The notes under the pieces: generated by a model | Databases searched by the model: none | What the model was told of the DNA's origin: nothing | What the model saw: only the letters and a program-made list of their open reading frames with translations | Source of the DNA: Gammaproteobacteria bacterium | GTDB lineage: Bacteria; Pseudomonadota; Gammaproteobacteria; Thiomicrospirales; Thiomicrospiraceae | Assembly: GCA_013153955.1 (NCBI GenBank) | Contig: JAADDM010000314.1 | Coordinates: forward strand, 1 to 7,710 | Length of the DNA: 7,710 nucleotides | Direction: 5' to 3' | Shown here: one piece after another, positions 6,292 to 7,710 of the stretch | How positions within the stretch are numbered: position 1 is the stretch's first letter | Layout of the letters: each line of letters starts with the position of its first letter | Position numbers and translations under genes: made by a program

Positions 6292-7247
6292 AAATTTGGC
6301 TGAATAATGGGTAGAGAGTGATCAGCACTCCACTCATTCCATGATCCATCATAGATAGAGACATCTTTGCCGATTAGACGGTAACCAAAGTAGATGATAG
6401 AAGACTCCTTGCCGCCGTTGCAATAGATAATGATATGCTCTTTTTCAGGGAGAATGCTCAATTTCTTTTGAATTTGAGAGCGGCTTATAAATTGACTTAA
6501 AGCGGCTTCTTTTAGAGACGTTGGCGGCTTTAATGTGAATTCTTGCCAAGCTAGGTTTTGGGCTTTAGGGATGTGGCCTAGGCGCTTTCCTTTGGTTTTA
6601 ATTCCCTGAAACTCTTCTGGAGGGCGTGCATCGATAATGAGTGTGTTGCTCATTTTGGTAGCCATTAACGTATTAAACTTTGAGGCGAACCTCTGTGGTT
6701 GTAACTCAATGGTATAGCGAGAGTGTACCAGTGATTGTGGCTCATTCTCGGTAGGCAGTTGCGCCTGCTTCCAAGCTGGATAGCCGCCATCAAGTAAGCT
6801 GACATGTTGGTGTCCATAAAACTCAAATGCCCAAAATACGCGGGTAGCGAACAGCAGTTTATCGCCCGAATAAATGACTAAATGATCTTTAGAGGTAATC
6901 CCAGCTTGCTCTACCAAGGCTTGAAACTGAAGCGGGCTGATAATGAATTTATTAATGCCCTCTATTGAACGGTCAAATAAGGAGACGGGGAGATTGATGG
7001 CATTCGGAATGTGACCTTTTAGGTAGGCTTCTTGTGGACGGACATCAATAATGAATAGCCGTTGGCTACTGTGGGTAATTTTGTCATAGAGTGTTTGTGA
7101 TGTGAACAAAATAGGGGATCGTTCAGATGCGATACTGAGAGAAGATACGCTTGTGAGCAGCACAGCTAAACTGAATTGTAGGAGTTTAATCAGAAGCATT
7201 GGACTTGTTTGCTTGGTACTAAAATGCTCGGTGAGGCTCTTTTTCAA
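6288..7247 (-). CDS. Exported tandem-rhodanese sulfurtransferase
   Basis: A 319-aa protein with an N-terminal export signal (positive MKK start, hydrophobic 18-35, likely cleavage after SIA at 38-40) and two rhodanese domains. Domain 1 (about 47-162) has IIDVRPQEAYLKGHIPNAIN (66-85) and LLDGGYPAW (151-159), but its active loop reads YSGDKLLFATR with no cysteine, as is normal for the structural half of tandem enzymes. Domain 2 (about 190-312) has IIDARPPEEF (204-213), GHIP (224-227) and the catalytic loop YCNGGKES with Cys276. Expected activity is sulfur transfer from thiosulfate, mercaptopyruvate or another sulfane donor to an acceptor such as a thiol or cyanide, in the periplasm. Start is TTG 7247, chosen for the AGGAG seven bases upstream; the internal ATG (codon 17) lacks a ribosome site. 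Its stop overlaps the start of the c-di-GMP protein, suggesting a shared function. Confidence 0.88.
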   Translation of the reverse strand: MKKSLTEHFSTKQTSPMLLIKLLQFSLAVLLTSVSSLSIASERSPILFTSQTLYDKITHSSQRLFIIDVRPQEAYLKGHIPNAINLPVSLFDRSIEGINKFIISPLQFQALVEQAGITSKDHLVIYSGDKLLFATRVFWAFEFYGHQHVSLLDGGYPAWKQAQLPTENEPQSLVHSRYTIELQPQRFASKFNTLMATKMSNTLIIDARPPEEFQGIKTKGKRLGHIPKAQNLAWQEFTLKPPTSLKEAALSQFISRSQIQKKLSILPEKEHIIIYCNGGKESSIIYFGYRLIGKDVSIYDGSWNEWSADHSLPIIQPNL

Positions 7248-7254
7248 AACTGGA

Positions 7255-7259
7255 CTCCT
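7255..7259 (-). promoter_or_regulatory. Strong Shine-Dalgarno deciding the rhodanese TTG start
   Basis: On the minus strand AGGAG lies seven bases before TTG 7247-7245. The alternative ATG 48 nt downstream has no such site, so the TTG gives the better-supported start and a 16-residue longer signal sequence. Confidence 0.75.
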
Positions 7260-7283
7260 GATAGGTTCACATCTTTAATCAAT

Positions 7284-7289
7284 ATTATC
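7284..7289 (-). promoter_or_regulatory. Candidate -10 element for the rhodanese/GGDEF-EAL pair
   Basis: GATAAT on the minus strand matches the -10 consensus at five of six positions and lies about 37 nt before the TTG start. No convincing -35 is seen at 16-18 nt spacing (TACAAA at 17), so it would be weak or activator-dependent. Otherwise the pair is read through from epmB across the 47-nt gap. Confidence 0.25.
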
Positions 7290-7294
7290 CCCTA

Positions 7295-7710
7295 TCATAA
7301 AGGGGTTTTGTAGGCTTTTCCACTAGTATCTTTTACTAATTTGGGTAGTAGATACCCCGGGAGTATTTTACGGAGTGCTAAATGAATTTGACAGGCCTGT
7401 TCATCGGGCACTTCAAAATGTGCTGCACCTTGTACTTTATCGAGTTGATTTAGGTAGTAGGGCAAGACGCCTTGTGAAAAAAGTTGATGGCTTAATGCTT
7501 CAAGCACCACGACGTCATCATTTACCCCTTTGAGCAAGACGCTTTGATTGAGTAGGTGAATCCCTGCTTTTTTGTACTGGTTGAAAAGCGTAGCTGTTTT
7601 GTCACTGAGCTCTTTTGCGTGATTACAGTGCACCACCAATACTTTATTCAGTCGCGTGCTGTTTGCCCATTTAATAAACCGTTTAGTTGGGGCTTTGCTG
7701 GGGGCGACGA
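7295..7710 (-). CDS. epmB: EF-P beta-lysylation protein EpmB (lysine 2,3-aminomutase family), C-terminal part
   Basis: The frame is open from the right edge to TGA at 7297-7295 and gives about 138 residues of a protein of roughly 330 aa. The radical-SAM cysteine cluster lies outside the window. Visible motifs are LVVHCNHAKEL, AGIHLLNQSVLLKGVNDD, LPYYLNQLDKVQGAAHFEVP and the C-terminal SGKAYKTPL. These match YjeK/EpmB, the aminomutase that converts (S)-alpha-lysine to (R)-beta-lysine, which EpmA attaches to elongation factor P to relieve ribosome stalling at polyproline. PYYL and GAAHF are shared with lysine 2,3-aminomutases generally. The short end without a long C-terminal extension, and the HxNHA context, favour EpmB over a catabolic KamA. 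The first in-window TTG (7639) is inside the gene, not its start: in-frame codons upstream encode VAPSKAPTKRFIKWANS. Confidence 0.92.
   Translation of the reverse strand, partial: VAPSKAPTKRFIKWANSTRLNKVLVVHCNHAKELSDKTATLFNQYKKAGIHLLNQSVLLKGVNDDVVVLEALSHQLFSQGVLPYYLNQLDKVQGAAHFEVPDEQACQIHLALRKILPGYLLPKLVKDTSGKAYKTPL

Noticed and set aside
7289..7305. CCCCT/AGGGG stem over the epmB stop as a terminator
   Set aside because: The stem is only 5 bp with a 7-nt loop. On the transcribed minus strand no T-run follows; the TTTT is on the plus side, where no gene ends.

Overview
The window looks like part of a gammaproteobacterial chromosome of moderate GC. The main pointers are an EpmB (EF-P beta-lysylation) gene, dense operon packing with a 4-nt ATGA overlap, and a CHASE8-like/HAMP/GGDEF/EAL protein of Gram-negative type. 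A marine or sulfur-oxidising lineage of the Thiomicrospira/Hydrogenovibrio kind would fit, but this is only an impression. No rRNA, tRNA, insertion sequence, CRISPR array or phage gene is visible.

Left half (1-4160): a divergent cluster that reads as a polyprenyl-phosphate ribose/arabinose pathway. On the minus strand a GtrA-family membrane protein (390-779) is followed 9 nt later by the N-terminal third of a DprE1-like FAD oxidase (1-380), which runs off the left edge. On the plus strand, after a 224-nt divergent intergenic region, come a UbiA-family polyprenyl-phosphate phosphoribosyltransferase (1004-1927), a divergent-PAP2 (YuiD/DUF212-type) phosphatase-like protein one base later (1929-2429), and a large GT39/ArnT-like membrane glycosyltransferase (2553-4160, TTG start). 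In mycobacteria the equivalent steps are Rv3806c (PRPP to decaprenyl-P-5-phosphoribose), a PAP2 phosphatase, DprE1/DprE2 epimerisation to decaprenyl-P-arabinose, a GtrA-type protein (Rv3789) next to dprE1, and GT-C arabinosyltransferases. Every step except DprE2 has a candidate here; DprE2 would be expected just past the left edge. The proposal is that the cell makes a lipid-linked D-pentofuranose and transfers it outside the cytoplasmic membrane to an unknown glycan or protein.

Middle (4161-4332): a 172-nt gap between convergent genes, with nested inverted repeats but no classical T-tract terminator.

Right half (4333-7710, all minus strand): in transcription order, the C-terminal part of epmB (cut by the right edge), a 47-nt gap, a secreted tandem-rhodanese protein starting at a TTG with a strong Shine-Dalgarno, and a membrane CHASE8-like/HAMP/GGDEF/EAL c-di-GMP enzyme whose ATG overlaps the rhodanese stop. 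The tight overlap suggests that the periplasmic rhodanese and the c-di-GMP enzyme work together, possibly as a sulfur-responsive input to c-di-GMP signalling.
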